A stretch of DNA of 64,000 nt from Amoebidium appalachense (taxonomy: Eukaryota; Ichthyosporea). Position 1 is the stretch's first letter. The number at the start of each line of letters is the position of its first letter. The stretch covers positions 1,116,001 through 1,180,000 of the forward strand of contig CAVNZM010000007.1 of the NCBI GenBank assembly GCA_963693365.1, read 5' to 3'. The position numbers and the translations under genes are program-made. Below are positions 61,821 through 64,000 of the stretch, in pieces. The notes under the pieces were generated by a model. It was given only the letters and a program-made list of their open reading frames with translations, was not told where the DNA came from and did not search any database.

Positions 61821-62365
61821 TCTGCATGCTGCATGATACAACATTACGCGGCCATACTTTATGAAATGGCAATCACATCAGAAAGAACAGAGCAGAACAA
61901 ACATGAATCAGCGAAGAATACAGCAGGTGTGATGTTTAGGTGGTATTAATCCACTAAGCGGTGCTTTGTATATTGCAAGCTCTGCCTCGCTGCGTCTCTT
62001 GCTCTGCCTCGCTGCGTAAACAACAGAAATTTGCTATACAAATTAAAAGCTTAATACCATCGTCATGCAATGATGTACTGAATAACAAGGGAAGATGTGC
62101 GAAGCTATCGGTATAGTAACTTATTCCTGTTATCAGATGAGCACGTGACAACGAATGAGAAGGTCAACGATGATTGGGTTCCGGATCGAGCGAAAACATA
62201 AAACATAGATTATAGAAACGATTGGTGTAGCGAACGGCATTCGATAATTAAACCAATCACTGTTGAGAAATTAACGTTTAAAATATTTTAAATTTTAAAA
62301 TCACGCTTACACTTCACCTATGTTAAAGTGAATTTAATTGTTGCTCCCAAGGAATGTTTTGGATA
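61821..62365. other. Intergenic sequence upstream of the fusion gene
   Basis: AT-rich, with a short GCTCTGCCTCGCTGCGT direct repeat at 61980-62018. No gene was seen. It would hold the promoter of the minus-strand fusion gene. Confidence 0.5.
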
Positions 62366-62369
62366 CTCG

Positions 62370-63690
62370 CGTATAATATTCGCTTGCATCGGGTGGATAA
62401 TCAGGATCCGAGCGAATAGTATATTCGCTTGGGAGTTGGATACTCAGAAGCGATTACATATATATATATATATACGAGCGAATATTATATTTGCTTGGGG
62501 GTTAGATCATCAGGATCCGAGCGAATATTATATTCGCTTGGGGTAGATCATCAGGATCCGAGGGAATATTATATTCGCTTGGGGGTTAGATCATCAGGTT
62601 TCGAGCGAATATTATATTCGCTTCGGGGTGGGATCATCAGGATGCGAGCGAATATTGGTTAGATAATCAAGATCCGCGCGAATATAATATTCGCTCGGAT
62701 CGATCGGAGTGAATATTATATTCGCTTGGGGGTTAGATCATCAGGTTTCGAGCGAATATTATATTCGCTTGGGTGTGGGATCTTCAGGATCCGAGCGAAT
62801 ATTATATTCGCTTGGGGGTTAGATCATCAGGTTTCGAGCGAATATTATATTCGCTTGGGGGTGGGATCATCAGGATCCGAGCGAATATTATATTCGCTTG
62901 GGGGTTAGATCATCAGGTTTCGAGCGAATATTATATTCGCTTGGGGGTGGGATCATCAGGTTTCGAGCGAATATTATATTCGCTTGGGGGTGGGATCATC
63001 AGGATCCGAGCGAATATTATATTTGCTTGGGGGTTACATCATCAGGATCCGAGCGAATATGATTATATTCGCTTGGGGGTTAGATCATCAGGATCCGAGC
63101 GAATATTATATTCGCTTGGGGGTTAGATCATCAGGTTTCGAGCGAATATTATATTCGCTTGGGGGTGGGATCATCAGGATGCGAGCGAATATTGGTTAGA
63201 TAATCAAGATCCGCGCGAATATAATATTCGCTCGGATCGATCGGAGCGAATATTATATTCGCTTGGGGGTTAGATCATCAGGTTTCGAGCGAATATTATA
63301 TTCGCTTGGGGGTGGGATCATCAGGATCCGAGCGATTCGCTCGCACCCTGATTACAACCCCAAGCGAATTTAATATTCGCTTGGATCGATTGGTTAGATA
63401 ATCAAGATCCGCGCGAATATAATAATCGCTCGGATCTATCAGAGCGAATGTATATTCGCTTGGGGTTAGATCATCAGGATTCGAGCGAATATTATATTCG
63501 CTCGGATCGATTGGTTTGATAATCAAGATCCGCGCGAATATAATATTCGCTCGGATCGATCGGAGCGAATATTATATTCCCTTGGGGTTAGATCATCAGG
63601 ATTCGCGAATATTATATTCGCTTGGGGTTGTGTGAATATAGTATTCGCTTGGGGGGTGGATGTTTTGGATAATATAATATTCGCGTTGTG
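62370..63690 (+). repeat. 43-bp hairpin minisatellite array, opposite orientation
   Basis: About 25 copies of GAGCGAATATTATATTCGCTT followed by GGGGGTTAGATCATCAGG and a TTTC or ATCC variant. A higher-order variant with GATAATCAAGATCCGCGCG recurs at about 62660, 63195, 63390 and 63515. The core is the reverse complement of the intron 1 core at about 20 of 21 positions. Confidence 0.9.
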
Positions 63691-63728
63691 ACTAAGCGTA
63701 TTCATTTTATTTATTTATTTTTTTGCAG

Positions 63729-64000
63729 ATGGCGTCCCATCTTCCCACGTTGGTTCGGTCTATTTTTGATTTTTCCTTCGATGATATCAAGCGCTCTTCC
63801 AAGATTGTTGAGCCAAGGTGTCTGTCCCAGCGCGACCCAACGGATGTCGACCCCATTGTGTTTGACAAGGAAGCCAAAGCGAAGGCTTCCCTGGATAAGT
63901 GGATTGTGTTCAAAGGTTGGGCACCGTTGTCGACTTTCCGTTTTGGGGGATGGAACAGTGGGGTCTTGGTCCGTCCCGTCCACTCAGGCAAGAAGATGGA
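63729..64000 (+). CDS. Start of an unknown gene, truncated by the window end
   Basis: A strong acceptor (TTTATTTTTTTGCAG) is followed immediately by ATG at 63729, and the frame stays open for 90 codons to the end of the window. It begins MASHLPTLVRSIFDFSFDD; further on are a KWIVFKGWAP segment and RFGGWNSGVLVRP. I do not recognise the family. The acceptor implies an upstream untranslated or coding exon, possibly beyond the hairpin array. Confidence 0.55.
   Translation, partial: MASHLPTLVRSIFDFSFDDIKRSSKIVEPRCLSQRDPTDVDPIVFDKEAKAKASLDKWIVFKGWAPLSTFRFGGWNSGVLVRPVHSGKKM

Noticed and set aside
62370-63690. CRISPR-like array of palindromic repeats
   Set aside because: The spacers are themselves repeated, not unique; the genome is eukaryotic; and no cas genes are present.

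Overview
This is a window from an intron-rich eukaryotic nuclear genome. Genes are split by GT-AG introns, and the space between exons is packed with very long CA/TG microsatellites and mononucleotide C/G runs, often 20-60 bases. The protein families seen (THAP, BEN, MORC, P-element and Harbinger-type transposases) fit a metazoan or a related protist. The sequence alone does not let me name the species.

Left part (1-30.5 kb). A P-element-like DNA transposon lies at 200-3963. It has perfect 33-bp terminal inverted repeats, 16-bp subterminal inverted repeats and a THAP-type transposase gene that seems to lack its catalytic core. Next comes a complete seven-exon aldo-keto reductase gene (4190-9988, +). 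After it is a single-exon secreted protein with a CBM9-like carbohydrate-binding domain (11123-12415, -). A 14-exon MORC-family ATPase follows (15892-30456, -); its splice phases close into an 807-residue frame once one likely indel in a C8 run is allowed for.

Middle part (30.5-47.3 kb). This is mostly repeats: a GC-rich 18-20 bp minisatellite, a poly-G hairpin, palindromic GCAGAAT repeats, a 101-bp tandem duplication and long pyrimidine tracts. The genes here are a probable seven-helix membrane protein (39053-40783, -) and a small five-exon BEN-like protein (43806-46308, +).

Right part (47.3-64 kb). This is a dense mobile-element region. An ISL2EU/IS4EU-like (PIF/Harbinger superfamily) transposon at 47386-51147 encodes a THAP-DDE transposase and, convergently, an XPG/FEN1-type nuclease. 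It is flanked by 80-bp identical direct repeats outside its ends. Next on the + strand are a frameshifted zinc-binding protein and an OTU-protease-like remnant. The most striking gene is at 56301-61820 (-). Five exons join in frame into a 1177-residue protein with an HHCC zinc finger, a DD35E integrase core, a chromodomain and a C-terminal region resembling a ubiquitin-specific protease. Palindromic minisatellites sharing a 21-bp hairpin core sit in two of its introns and, in the opposite orientation, in a 1.3-kb array upstream. A new + strand gene starts at 63729 and runs off the window.

How the parts relate: the host genes (reductase, CBM9-like, MORC, seven-helix, BEN-like) show no evident shared pathway. 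The three transposon systems are separate. The recurring theme on the right is mobile-element enzymes paired with accessory nuclease, protease or chromatin-reader domains.
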